Positions 26,253 through 35,230 of a DNA stretch of 59,459 nucleotides are shown in pieces; position 1 is the first letter of the stretch, and the number at the start of each line of letters is the position of its first letter. Both the position numbers and the translations under genes were made by a program. A model generated the notes under the pieces. That model made no database searches. It was given only the letters and a program-made list of their open reading frames with translations, and had not been told where the DNA came from. The stretch is from Archaeoglobus sp. Lineage in GTDB: Archaea > Halobacteriota > Archaeoglobi > Archaeoglobales > Archaeoglobaceae. The stretch covers positions 1-59,459 of the forward strand of contig NZ_JACDNT010000010.1 in NCBI RefSeq assembly GCF_017656475.1, written 5' to 3'.

Positions 26253-28567
26253 GAAACCCTGCGAATTATCTCATCCTGCACGGGTTTTGAGAGTTCCACA
26301 AAGTAAGCACTCCACCCGGCAACTCTCACAAGGAGCCATCTGTACTTTTCTGGCTCTTCCTGAGCCTTTTTCAGAACGTCTGCCTTTAAAATGTTGAACT
26401 GAGCGTGCATGCAGCCCAAATCCAACGCACTTTTGATCAGGGCTTTTATGATCTCGACACCTTTTGACCCAAGCACATCTTCGCTCAGATTCAAGGTCAG
26501 TGATGCTCCGTTAGGTATCTTTGCGTAGTTTATCTTTGAAGCGGACTTGATTACACCAGTAGTACCCTCCCTGTCCATCCCGGTTGATGGGCTGACACCC
26601 GGATTTAGGGGCTCACCACTTCTTCTACCAGATGGCAGTGCTGAGGTAAGGAACCCGAATCCGACATTTGTGGTCATGGGATAGCAGCCAGCAGCAAAAT
26701 ATCCTCCCCTGAAGTTTCTATGCCTGTTGACTTCATCGCAGTAGAATTCAAGAACCATCCTTGTGTATTTGTCCGCCCTATCATCATCGTTGCCATACTT
26801 CGGGCTCTCAATCAGGATTCTGTGGAGCTCTTCATTGTCAACAAAGTTTGTCTTGCATGCTTCAATTATCTCATCCATCGTGTATCCTGCCTCTAAAGCT
26901 CTTTCAATAGCTGCAAGTGAATCCCCAACGTCAGCAACACCAACAGCCTGTATTCCTGTGAAGTTGTATCTCGCACCACCCCTTGTCACATCTCTGCCCT
27001 CTTCAAAGCAGTCTTCAATGCAGAGCGACAAAAGCGGTGTTGGTTTGATTTCAGCATTTGCATATCCGAGAATATTGCATCCTTTTACAACGAGCTTTAT
27101 TATGTGTGCAAGCTGCTTTCTGAAGTTTTCAATCAGTTCTTCCAGCGTTTTTGGCTTTTCCGTCTTTACACCAAATTCATGACCAAACTGAACGTCTTTT
27201 CCTTCGTTCATTGCGTATTCCAGAGCTTTGGCAACATTTATCAGGGCAGCATCGCTGGAGGTGAAGCTGTTACCAAAAGGTGCAATTTCTACACAGCCGA
27301 CAGTGGTGTAATTCCAAGCATCCTCGTCTCTCACACCCATAGCCCTTAGAGCTTCAACCGCAACCTCGTCATTAAACAAAGCTATGGCATTACAGCCTGA
27401 AGCTATAACTTCGGCTAGTTTAACCAGAAAATCCTCAGGAGTTCCTTTGCTCACTCTCACATGGACGTTCGGCTGCCTAAGCCTTAGCCTGTTCGTAACT
27501 TCAAGCATGAGATACGTCAGCTCATTCGTAGCGTCTCTTCCGTAGATGTCGCATCCTCCAATTGTTAGAGCCTGATTTGTTGTCTGACCGCTGAAGAACT
27601 GTTCAAGCAGTGAGTCAAATGGGGGAACTATCTCGTTTGTCTTAATCCACAGATTCGCGAGAATTTCAAACGCTTTATGCTTGTCAATTCTACCCTCCTT
27701 CAAGTCTCTGTAGTAGTAGGGATAGAGATACTGGTCAATTCTTCCCATCGAAATGGCTTGCTCGTAATTCTCCTGATGAAGAGCGGATTGAACAAGCCAT
27801 AGAAACTGAACAGCTTCCCAGAAGCTCTCTGGCTTCTCTGCTGGAACTTTTCTGCAGATTTCTGCGATTTTCAAGAGCTCATCTTTCCTCGTTTCATTCT
27901 CAGTCTCTTCTGCAATCCTCTCTGCGAGTTCAGCGTATCTCAGACCGTAATTTATTATTGCCTCAGAAACTATTCTTGCTGCATGATAAAATACATACTC
28001 CTCTCCCTCATAAACGCCGTTCTCCTCAAGCTCTTTAATCCTCCTTTCACTCTCCTCCAGAAACCATCTGAAACCTCTTCTCATCAGATATGGATAATTT
28101 ATTGCTACATGAGATATTCCAGCAAGCTCGGTCAGAACGAAGACCGAGCCAGTGTAAAGAACGCTCATGATATCGGGCATTAATGGAAACGAAAAGGCCT
28201 CAATAGTTCTTTTCTGCCAGTAAGGAGCTATTTCTTCTCTGAGAACTCCTGCATCTTCTTCGTCAACAAGCAACCTGTTTGTCTCTCTTTTGGGCAAGGT
28301 GTCAAGCTCATTTATCAATCTGAGACCCACACCCTCTGGAAAAAGAATTGCTCCCGGAGGATTGGGGAGCATGGTTCCAACAATTAATTCGTCGTCAAGT
28401 ATCTGAATAGGTATGTTCTCAAGAATATTCTTCAGGGCTTTTGCCTGCCTTAATATCATTGGTTCTCCTTCACTATTCCTCATTGAATCTGTATACAGCT
28501 TTGCCCTCTCGATACTGAGTCTTGGAGGTTTTGCCAGATTTCTAACAAGAGTTTCAATCCTGTCCAT
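26240..28567 (-). CDS. pflD: PFL-like glycyl-radical enzyme
   Basis: A 775-residue glycyl-radical enzyme. The active-site Cys lies in TTVGCVEIAPFG at about residue 423, and the glycyl-radical motif RVAGWSAYF is at about residue 750. CVE after Gly resembles glycerol/diol dehydratase-type enzymes, in which the Glu is catalytic. The A. fulgidus homologue has been proposed in the literature to act as an alkylsuccinate synthase in n-alkane oxidation; sequence alone does not settle this. It is not a classical PFL, which has adjacent cysteines. A TATA-like AATAATTTATC lies about 20-25 nt upstream of ATG 28567. Confidence 0.85.
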   Translation of the reverse strand: MDRIETLVRNLAKPPRLSIERAKLYTDSMRNSEGEPMILRQAKALKNILENIPIQILDDELIVGTMLPNPPGAILFPEGVGLRLINELDTLPKRETNRLLVDEEDAGVLREEIAPYWQKRTIEAFSFPLMPDIMSVLYTGSVFVLTELAGISHVAINYPYLMRRGFRWFLEESERRIKELEENGVYEGEEYVFYHAARIVSEAIINYGLRYAELAERIAEETENETRKDELLKIAEICRKVPAEKPESFWEAVQFLWLVQSALHQENYEQAISMGRIDQYLYPYYYRDLKEGRIDKHKAFEILANLWIKTNEIVPPFDSLLEQFFSGQTTNQALTIGGCDIYGRDATNELTYLMLEVTNRLRLRQPNVHVRVSKGTPEDFLVKLAEVIASGCNAIALFNDEVAVEALRAMGVRDEDAWNYTTVGCVEIAPFGNSFTSSDAALINVAKALEYAMNEGKDVQFGHEFGVKTEKPKTLEELIENFRKQLAHIIKLVVKGCNILGYANAEIKPTPLLSLCIEDCFEEGRDVTRGGARYNFTGIQAVGVADVGDSLAAIERALEAGYTMDEIIEACKTNFVDNEELHRILIESPKYGNDDDRADKYTRMVLEFYCDEVNRHRNFRGGYFAAGCYPMTTNVGFGFLTSALPSGRRSGEPLNPGVSPSTGMDREGTTGVIKSASKINYAKIPNGASLTLNLSEDVLGSKGVEIIKALIKSALDLGCMHAQFNILKADVLKKAQEEPEKYRWLLVRVAGWSAYFVELSKPVQDEIIRRVSCKL

Positions 28568-28706
28568 GAAAATGGTTTTAATGATAAATTATTAAAACTA
28601 TCGCCTGTACGAGTTTAGAAAGTTTCATTCTGTCTTATTAAAAATCTTAGAACTTACCACTATCCGAAATCAAATTATTGGCGTTTAATCTAAAAATAAC
28701 TACACT

Positions 28707-29189
28707 TTAAAACCTTTCCATCGGAAAGAACTCCGTAATGTTTATGAGAACCTTTCCACGATGTATGATGTTGTAGTTTCTTGAAATCACCCTTTTATCA
28801 TTTATTCCAAGCTCCTCTGCAAGTTTTGAATCTGCATCCTCAACCCTGCTCCATCTTATCTCTCTCCTCGCCTCTATGTTGTGCTTTTTCATTATCCTGC
28901 CGATCGGGATGTCTGCCCTCATCAGGTCTTCCTTAAAGCTGTTCTCAAGCCTTTTTAGAGGTGTAAAAGAAATGGCCTTTGCGTAAATCTCTCCATCAGC
29001 CTTGAGATATACAACCCGGTAGTTCACCTCGTCCCCTTCATTGACTTCAAGAAGTTCTGCGAGCTCTTTATCTGCCCTGATTACTCTCTGCTCCAGAGTT
29101 TCAACCTCAACTTTTTTCTGAGTTACTGCCTCAATTATGGCCGTAATCGAGCCGTCTGTTGACATCAAAATGCGGTGAATTGCGTTCAT
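28707..29189 (-). CDS. DUF98 / chorismate-lyase-like protein
   Basis: A 160-residue protein matching archaeal DUF98 (HRILMSTDGSITAIIEA near the start, LENSFKEDLMRADIPIG in the middle, RNYNIIHRGKVLINITEFFP at the end), a family related to chorismate pyruvate-lyase and the UTRA fold. If a lyase, it would make 4-hydroxybenzoate from chorismate; the archaeal need for that compound is in methanopterin-type cofactor synthesis. It has no HTH. It is the last gene of a five-gene overlapping minus-strand operon, with a 4-nt overlap upstream. Confidence 0.65.
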   Translation of the reverse strand: MNAIHRILMSTDGSITAIIEAVTQKKVEVETLEQRVIRADKELAELLEVNEGDEVNYRVVYLKADGEIYAKAISFTPLKRLENSFKEDLMRADIPIGRIMKKHNIEARREIRWSRVEDADSKLAEELGINDKRVISRNYNIIHRGKVLINITEFFPMERF

Positions 29190-30157
29190 AGCCTCTCAAT
29201 CTCTTTAACAGGTCTCCCGTCCTTGGTCTCAGGTGCAATGTAGTCCAGAAATCTCGAAAAAGGAATGTTGTTCAGCCTGAAGGTAACCTTTATCGGAGAG
29301 AGAACAGCATCCTCATCGCAGAAGTTTATCCTTGAAACTGTCGCAGTTTGCTTGTTCAGATAAAGCGTAACCTCATTCCCATCTCTCCTTTTCAGAATTT
29401 CACTCCTCGCAGTGTCGAGGATTCTCTGCCTCCTGAGGAGTTCTCTGAACCTCTCAAGGCTGTAAGCTCTGCCGTATACCTCCCCATCCTCCCGAATCTC
29501 GATTTCCGCATCGGGGAAAATGTTTTTGATTGCCTTCACAACCTTTTCCTCACCTTCAGTGGGATGAACTTTCGTCCTGATTTCAATTTCAACGTTTCTT
29601 GCCAGCTTAATCAGAATTTGCCTTATCTTCTCCACGAAGTCCTCATAACTGCCTATGTTCTCAACAGTGAAGTCTGCTATCTCCATGGCTTCTTTCAGGC
29701 CCCAGCTTTCCTCCCTTCTGTCCCTCTCCTTCAGGTCTTCAATGCTTGAAACATCATCGCTCCTATTTCTCATCTTCGCCCTCTCGAATCTCACTTCCAG
29801 CGGAGACTCGATGGCTATGAGGATAAAATCGTCACCAAAAGCCTTTTTGAACCTCTCAATCTCAGCCACACCTCTTATCCCATCAACAACAACCACTCCA
29901 TGCTCCTTTAAGAGCTCCCTGATTTTCGGAATGCATCTCTTAGCTATTGCATCCATCCCCTCTTTCTCCCTAAGTTCTCTTGCCACTTTTCCTAGATTCT
30001 CATCCGTAAGCTCCAAACCCCTTCTCAAGGCCTCTTCTCTGACAACGTCACCCATCACAACTACCGGCAGTCCAAGCTCCCTTGCAACATGGGATGCTGT
30101 ACTCTTACCGCTCAGAGGGTAGCCCACAAACGCGATTACCTTCATCTGCATCACCAC
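29186..30157 (-). CDS. Fused UPF0200 (nucleotide kinase-like) and UPF0201 protein
   Basis: A 323-residue fusion. Residues 1-185 are a dephospho-CoA-kinase/adenylate-kinase-like P-loop domain (GYPLSGKST, VVVDGIRG, RNRSDD), UPF0200. Residues about 190-323 are UPF0201 (VHPTEGEEKVVKAIKNIFPDA, FLNNIPFSRF-like end), a ribosomal-L5-like fold. The same fusion is known in A. fulgidus. The substrate is unknown. The start is uncertain: ATG 30157 gives MVMQMK, while ATG 30145 (MKVIAFVGY) is closer to the domain. The gene overlaps the upstream gene by 40-50 nt either way. Confidence 0.8.
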   Translation of the reverse strand: MVMQMKVIAFVGYPLSGKSTASHVARELGLPVVVMGDVVREEALRRGLELTDENLGKVARELREKEGMDAIAKRCIPKIRELLKEHGVVVVDGIRGVAEIERFKKAFGDDFILIAIESPLEVRFERAKMRNRSDDVSSIEDLKERDRREESWGLKEAMEIADFTVENIGSYEDFVEKIRQILIKLARNVEIEIRTKVHPTEGEEKVVKAIKNIFPDAEIEIREDGEVYGRAYSLERFRELLRRQRILDTARSEILKRRDGNEVTLYLNKQTATVSRINFCDEDAVLSPIKVTFRLNNIPFSRFLDYIAPETKDGRPVKEIERL

Positions 30158-30500
30158 ACTCGCAGTGAATTAAGGCGTAGAAGGCTGCGGCAATCCTGTA
30201 GTCTTTCTCATCAGCCTTAATCTCCACCGCTTTTTCCTCAATCTCGTCAACTTCTCGCATTAAATGGTTATCGTAAATCCACCTGCTATCTCCGCTAACC
30301 AAAACCGCATATCTCGCTCCCCTGATTTTAGAGTAGCTTTTTAAAAAGGTCTTGACAGGCTCGGAGGCGGTGGGAGAGGAAAAGTCGAGGCAGAGCAAAA
30401 CCTTCCTGCCTTTAAACCCGAGATAGGACGCTCTTACGTAATGGCTCCTACCATCAAGCTCTACCGCCACCCCCTCATCCCTGACAAACTCAATTTTCAT
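30105..30500 (-). CDS. Uncharacterised archaeal protein, DUF2209-like
   Basis: A 131-residue protein. The core pattern (KGRKVLLCLDFSSPT, RYAVLVSGDSRWIYD) suggests an RNase-H-like beta sheet with acidic residues; I believe this is DUF2209 but am not certain. The last 15 residues overlap the following kinase gene in another frame and may be extra. It is coupled to livM by a 4-nt overlap. Confidence 0.55.
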   Translation of the reverse strand: MKIEFVRDEGVAVELDGRSHYVRASYLGFKGRKVLLCLDFSSPTASEPVKTFLKSYSKIRGARYAVLVSGDSRWIYDNHLMREVDEIEEKAVEIKADEKDYRIAAAFYALIHCECGDADEGNRVCGLPSER

Positions 30501-31528
30501 GCCCTCTTCTTTACCTTCTCCAAGATGACTTTTGAGAATATCGGTCTCTCCTTGATCAACCCCTCAGGCCTGTAAAGCAGGACGAAATACATCAGCAGGC
30601 CGAAGAGGATATACTCAAGCCAGACTGCCTCGAAGGGAAGCATGAGGGCACTCTTTATCTCGTACTTGTACATAGTCAGCATTATTTTCACGAGAACAAA
30701 AGTGAACGTTCCGACCACAACTCCTCTGTTGTTCCCGGCCCCTCCGAGCAGAACCATTAAGAAGGGATAGAATGTCCACTCAACTCTCGAAAAGCTTGTT
30801 GCAATGACGTTTGCTGAGTATAGGGAGAACAGAGCTCCAGCAATAGCGGCTATGGAAGAGCCTATGGCGGCTGTTTTTATTCTCAAAATCATTACGCTCT
30901 TTCCCATTGCCTCAACAACACTCTCGTTCTCTCTCATCGCCCTCAAAAGTCTGCCGTAAGGAGAGTTGAGCAATCTTTCAACAAAAATGTAAACGAGAAG
31001 GGCAAATAAAATGGCTATCGCAGCAAAAGCGTGTGACCTGTACTGCCCAGGAAGAAATGCAAAAACATCGGGAACGGTAACACCGTAGTAACCTCCGATT
31101 ATTCCTGTATGGTAGTAGAAAACCATGAAAGCGACTTCACTTATCGCAAGAAGCGTGATTGCAAGATAGTCTTCAGACAGCTTCGCACTGGGGAGTATAA
31201 AGAGAGCACCAGTAACCGCCCCTATAACCATTGCGAGAGCCACCGACAGAATAATCAGCCCAATTCCGAAGGCAGGATTGCTTGCTATTATGTCGTTAAC
31301 TATAGAGGCCGTTTTCCCGCTAACTTCCGTAAGCGCTCCTCCCTGAACTCCAAAGTGGAAAATCAAAATTCTGTTCACTATAGCTCCAACCGTAAAGGCT
31401 CCCATCAGCACCGCTAAGGCTCTTCCGAAGTTTGGAATGCCTGCAAATCCATACTCGATGTTCAGGCTGAGGCTGACGATTGTGTAGAGACCGAACCAGA
31501 TTGCTATATTCAAGATTATTTCTTCCAT
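30497..31528 (-). CDS. livM: LivM-type branched-chain amino-acid ABC permease
   Basis: A 343-residue permease with about nine to ten helices. LSEDYLAITLLAISEV and SPYGRLLRAMRENESVVEAMGKSV carry the EAA-like cytoplasmic loop typical of LivM. The C-terminus IILYRPEGLIKERP-like end (LLYRPEGLI) is also typical. It overlaps livH by 13 nt and the next gene by 4 nt. Confidence 0.88.
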   Translation of the reverse strand: MEEIILNIAIWFGLYTIVSLSLNIEYGFAGIPNFGRALAVLMGAFTVGAIVNRILIFHFGVQGGALTEVSGKTASIVNDIIASNPAFGIGLIILSVALAMVIGAVTGALFILPSAKLSEDYLAITLLAISEVAFMVFYYHTGIIGGYYGVTVPDVFAFLPGQYRSHAFAAIAILFALLVYIFVERLLNSPYGRLLRAMRENESVVEAMGKSVMILRIKTAAIGSSIAAIAGALFSLYSANVIATSFSRVEWTFYPFLMVLLGGAGNNRGVVVGTFTFVLVKIMLTMYKYEIKSALMLPFEAVWLEYILFGLLMYFVLLYRPEGLIKERPIFSKVILEKVKKRA

Positions 31529-32454
31529 AATACTCTCCTCCAGTTAACCCCTGTTAACCCTCTTGGAGCGATAACCAGAGTTATCACGAGCACTATAAGC
31601 GATACTACACGACCGTAAAGCAGTATTCCGGTGCCGAAAATAGTTGAGAGGCCATAAGTAACGCTTGTTTCAGAGAAACCGATTATGTATCCTCCAATTA
31701 GAGCACCATAAATGCTGGAAAGTCCTCCCACAATGCTTGAAGCGAAAATTGAAACAATTATTATTGCCCCTGTGCTTGGTACAATTTCATATTTGAATGG
31801 AAGAAGGCAGCCAGCCATAGCTGCCAGGGCTCCGGACAGGAACCACGAAAAAAGTCTCGTGTACTCGACATTAACACCCATGACCTCTGCAAGGGAAGGG
31901 TTCTCCATTGAAGCTCTCAGAGCGATTCCAAACTTGGTTTTGTAAAGCAGGACTATCAGAGATATCAGCACAAGAATAATTACAAGAGAGGAAACAAAGA
32001 GAGAAGCAGAGACGGAAAGAATAGTGAAGTCCTTCGGGATGAAAGTGAATTTTGAGGCTGATTTTCTCGTAATTACTGCGAGTGTGTCAGAATACGATCC
32101 AATAATCCCAAGGAGGATCAGGTCAAAGGCAAGAGTGGCAATCATCAGTATAACAACCGTTGCACCTCTCCGGATCAGAGGGCGAAGAATCAAAAGGTAG
32201 GTCGTAATACCAAGCAATCCACCCAAGATAAAAGTGACGGGAAGGGATGCGTAGGGATGAATGTTGAAGAGTCTGAGCATTGTTAGTGCAACGTATGAGC
32301 CGAACACCGCAAAAGAACCCTGTGCAAAGTTGGGAACCGCTGTTGTTATATAAGTAATTGTTAGCCCGATACTGAGCAGGACAAGAAGATTAGAATATAT
32401 TAGCGACCCTTCCACAATATTTTTTACTATTACCCATGCCGGAGTTATATCCAT
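31516..32454 (-). CDS. livH: LivH-type branched-chain amino-acid ABC permease
   Basis: About 312 residues and eight to nine helices. GLTITYITTAVPNFAQGSFA near the N-terminus and the FGIALRASMENPSLAEVMGVNV loop are LivH hallmarks. ATG 32454 (MDITPAW) is chosen because it is 25.5 nt from the palindromic TATA box; TTG 32463 is the longer alternative. It starts the five-gene operon livH-livM-DUF2209-UPF0200/0201-DUF98. Confidence 0.87.
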   Translation of the reverse strand: MDITPAWVIVKNIVEGSLIYSNLLVLLSIGLTITYITTAVPNFAQGSFAVFGSYVALTMLRLFNIHPYASLPVTFILGGLLGITTYLLILRPLIRRGATVVILMIATLAFDLILLGIIGSYSDTLAVITRKSASKFTFIPKDFTILSVSASLFVSSLVIILVLISLIVLLYKTKFGIALRASMENPSLAEVMGVNVEYTRLFSWFLSGALAAMAGCLLPFKYEIVPSTGAIIIVSIFASSIVGGLSSIYGALIGGYIIGFSETSVTYGLSTIFGTGILLYGRVVSLIVLVITLVIAPRGLTGVNWRRVLWKK

Positions 32455-32475
32455 AGACCGCAAACTTCAGTAAAG

Positions 32476-32487
32476 TTTTAAAATTTT
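32476..32487. promoter_or_regulatory. Symmetric TATA box between livH and the binding-protein gene
   Basis: The palindrome TTTTAAAA at 32476-32483, followed by TTTT, lies in the 51-bp divergent gap. Its centre is 26.5 nt from ATG 32506 of the binding protein and 25.5 nt from ATG 32454 of livH, so one site could position leaderless transcription both ways. Confidence 0.5.
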
Positions 32488-32505
32488 AACGTTAGTATAA
32501 TCACT

Positions 32506-33777
32506 ATGCGAGTGGGAGGCAAAATCGTTCTGGCTGCCGTATTGCTGGCAGTAGTGTTTGCTCTTTGTGCACAACCAGCAGAAGAACAGAAGCCTGCAGA
32601 AAAAACGCCCATTAAAATAGGAGTGATGATCGACCTCTCAGGGCCACTGACAACCTACGGAAACAGCATTAAGAATACGCTTGAAATTGCGAAGGATGAT
32701 ATAAACAGTTACCTCGAAGAGAAAGGGATGCCATACACTGTGGAGTTCTACGTGGAGGACACGAAGGTTGACCCCAAGGTGAGTCTGGAGAAAGTTCAAA
32801 GCCTGCATTCGAAAGGTATAAACCTGATCATCGGTCCGATGGGAAGTGGTGAAGTGAAGAACATTAGGGGTTACGTGCAGTCGAACAAGATCATTATAAT
32901 CTCGCCATCCTCCACAGCCTTGCCATCTTTGCTTGGATTTACGAAGCCGGAGGACAAGAAATACATATTCAGATTCGTTGGAACCGACGATCTTCAGACC
33001 GATGCGATTACAGCGGAGCTTAAGGATCTCGGCATAAAGGCAGTTCTGATAACCTACATTGGAAACGCCTGGGGCAAGGGGCTTTATGAGACAATTGAGC
33101 CCAAGCTTGAGGCAGCAGGTATCGAAATTAAAGGCTATGTCGAATATCCTGAACCACCACCGGCTGACTTCTCGCCATTCATCGCAGAGCTTGAGGGACA
33201 GCTTAATGACCTTCTCCAGACCTACGATGCTTCTGAGGTTGCAGTTGTGGCCTTCAGCTACGAAGAAGTGGCAACCATGCTTGCTCAGGCAAAGGATGAC
33301 AGCCCACTTCTCAATGTAGTTTGGCTTGGTTGCGATGGAACTGCTTTGAGCGATAAAGCACTTGAAGTGTGTGACAAGACAAGCAAGGTTAGACTGCTCA
33401 GCACACTCTTCGAGTCCAAGGGTGATGCATACGATGAACTTGCAAAGAAGTACAAAGAGAGAGGATTAGGAGATAGTCCGTATCAGTATGCGCTCAACTC
33501 TTATGATGCCGCGTGGGTGTTAGTGCTCAGTTACATTGAAGTGGTTAAAGAAAAGGGAAGCTATGATGCAGACGCAATGAACGCAAAGATTCCAGAGGTG
33601 ACGGAAAAGTACAGTAAGGGAGAGTATGGTGTGAAGCCAGTGTCAGGATACATTGAGCTCAATGAGTGGAACGACAGAGCAAGTGGAGACTATGCCATCT
33701 ATGAGGTCACAGAAGAGTGTAATTGGAAGACTGCCGGCGTTTGGAAGTTCTCAGAAAATAAGATCGAGTGGTTATGA
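32506..33777 (+). CDS. Branched-chain amino-acid-type ABC binding lipoprotein
   Basis: A 423-residue Peripla_BP_6-type protein. It has a lipoprotein signal with lipobox V-F-A-L-C near residue 22, and a charged linker (PAEEQKPAEKTP). The domain starts IKIGVMIDLSGPLTTYG, followed by EDTKVDPKVSLEKVQ and GPMGSGEV. It binds a small solute outside the cell and feeds LivHM/LivGF; branched-chain amino acids are one option, but amides or other solutes are common in this family. Confidence 0.87.
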   Translation: MRVGGKIVLAAVLLAVVFALCAQPAEEQKPAEKTPIKIGVMIDLSGPLTTYGNSIKNTLEIAKDDINSYLEEKGMPYTVEFYVEDTKVDPKVSLEKVQSLHSKGINLIIGPMGSGEVKNIRGYVQSNKIIIISPSSTALPSLLGFTKPEDKKYIFRFVGTDDLQTDAITAELKDLGIKAVLITYIGNAWGKGLYETIEPKLEAAGIEIKGYVEYPEPPPADFSPFIAELEGQLNDLLQTYDASEVAVVAFSYEEVATMLAQAKDDSPLLNVVWLGCDGTALSDKALEVCDKTSKVRLLSTLFESKGDAYDELAKKYKERGLGDSPYQYALNSYDAAWVLVLSYIEVVKEKGSYDADAMNAKIPEVTEKYSKGEYGVKPVSGYIELNEWNDRASGDYAIYEVTEECNWKTAGVWKFSENKIEWL

Positions 33778-34547
33778 AGATACTCCAAACTCAAAATCTT
33801 TCCAAATTTTTTGAGGGTCTTAAGGCCTTAAACAGAGTTAACATAGGAGTGGAGAAGGGAAGTATAACTCTCGTCATAGGTCCAAACGGGAGCGGTAAAA
33901 CTACTTTCATCAACACAGTCTCAGGCTTCTACAGGGCAGATGAGGGAAAGGTGCTTTTTGAGGGCAAAGACATAACCAACAAACCACCTCACGAAATCAG
34001 CAAACTCGGTATAGTAAGAACCTTCCAGATACCTCAGCCACTGAAAAAGATGACAGTCCTTGAAAACCTGCTTATAGCACCTGAGGGGTATGGAGAGCGC
34101 ATTTTTCACTCCGTAAGTGGAAGATGGTTAAAAGAGGAGGAAGACATAGTTGAGAAGGCCTTTAAAATCCTCGAATTCCTAAAGCTCGACCATCTCTGGG
34201 ATTCAGAGGCTCAGAACCTAAGCGGAGGGCAGCTAAAACTTTTGGAAGTGGCGAGAGCGATGATGAAGGACGCAAAGCTAATAATAATGGACGAACCAAT
34301 TGCGGGAGTCAATCCTGTTCTGTCACACAGCATGCTTGAAAGGTTCGTTGAGCTTAAGGAGATGGGTATCAGCTTTCTCATCGTTGAGCACAGGCTGGAC
34401 ATAGTTCTTAAATACACGGACCACATATACGTTATGGCCAATGGTAGTGTGATTGCAGAGGGCAGGGAAGAGGATATCCTGAACAATCCGAAAGTGGTGG
34501 AGGTGTATCTGGGTGCTCAGGACAGTGAAATTGAATGCGGGGTATAA
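33774..34547 (+). CDS. livG: LivG-type ABC ATPase
   Basis: About 257 residues. Walker [11 protein letters not shown]-loop, the LivG-typical [18 protein letters not shown], signature [10 protein letters not shown], Walker [14 protein letters not shown], and switch His in VEHRLD. The ATG at 33774 forms an ATGA overlap with the binding-protein stop; GTG 33768 is possible. The 3' end overlaps livF. Confidence 0.9.
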   Translation: MKILQTQNLSKFFEGLKALNRVNIGVEKGSITLVIGPNGSGKTTFINTVSGFYRADEGKVLFEGKDITNKPPHEISKLGIVRTFQIPQPLKKMTVLENLLIAPEGYGERIFHSVSGRWLKEEEDIVEKAFKILEFLKLDHLWDSEAQNLSGGQLKLLEVARAMMKDAKLIIMDEPIAGVNPVLSHSMLERFVELKEMGISFLIVEHRLDIVLKYTDHIYVMANGSVIAEGREEDILNNPKVVEVYLGAQDSEIECGV

Positions 34548-35223
34548 GGAGCTCCACATCCTTTTCGATGTGGATGCGGAGATAAGGAAGAACTCTATCA
34601 CTGCTGTAGTCGGGCCTAATGGATCTGGCAAGTCAACACTGCTTAAGTCGATATTTGGACTTGCAACCGTGCATTCAGGGCAGGTTTTCCTCAATGGTGG
34701 AGAGATAACGAGTTTCCCTCCCCACAAGAGGACGAAACTGGGGATCGCTTATCTTCCGCAGACTGATAATGTCTTTTCCAATCTTACAGTGGATGAGAAC
34801 CTCAGAATTGCGGCCTATACTGTCGATAAGGAGGAAGCGAAGGACAGGATTGACTCAGCGCTCGATGTATTTCCTGAGCTAAGAGAGTTCATGAAGAGGA
34901 AGGCGGGGACGTTGAGTGGTGGAGAGAGACAGATGCTGGCAATGGCAACAGCTTTGGTTAGAAAGGCAAATGTTCTCATGCTGGACGAGCCCACAGCACA
35001 GCTCTCACCGAAGTTTGCGGAGATGATATTTGACAGAATTTTGAAGCTGAGGGATGATTTAAAGCTGACAATCCTCCTGGTGGAGCAGAACGTTCAGAGG
35101 GCCTTGGAGATAAGCGATGATGCTTACCTGCTTGTAAGTGGAAGGGTTGCATTCAGCGGAGCTTCAAGTGAGCTTTTGGAACATGAAAAGTTCGAAAAGC
35201 TCTGCATGGGTATTGTTGATTAG
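34513..35223 (+). CDS. livF: LivF-type ABC ATPase
   Basis: A 236-residue ATPase. Walker [29 protein letters not shown], signature [12 protein letters not shown], Walker [23 protein letters not shown]. The GTG start at 34513 gives a 35-nt overlap with livG; GTG 34525 is another candidate. With livG it completes the transporter whose permeases lie divergently. Confidence 0.9.
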   Translation: MLRTVKLNAGYKELHILFDVDAEIRKNSITAVVGPNGSGKSTLLKSIFGLATVHSGQVFLNGGEITSFPPHKRTKLGIAYLPQTDNVFSNLTVDENLRIAAYTVDKEEAKDRIDSALDVFPELREFMKRKAGTLSGGERQMLAMATALVRKANVLMLDEPTAQLSPKFAEMIFDRILKLRDDLKLTILLVEQNVQRALEISDDAYLLVSGRVAFSGASSELLEHEKFEKLCMGIVD

Positions 35224-35230
35224 ATAGAGA

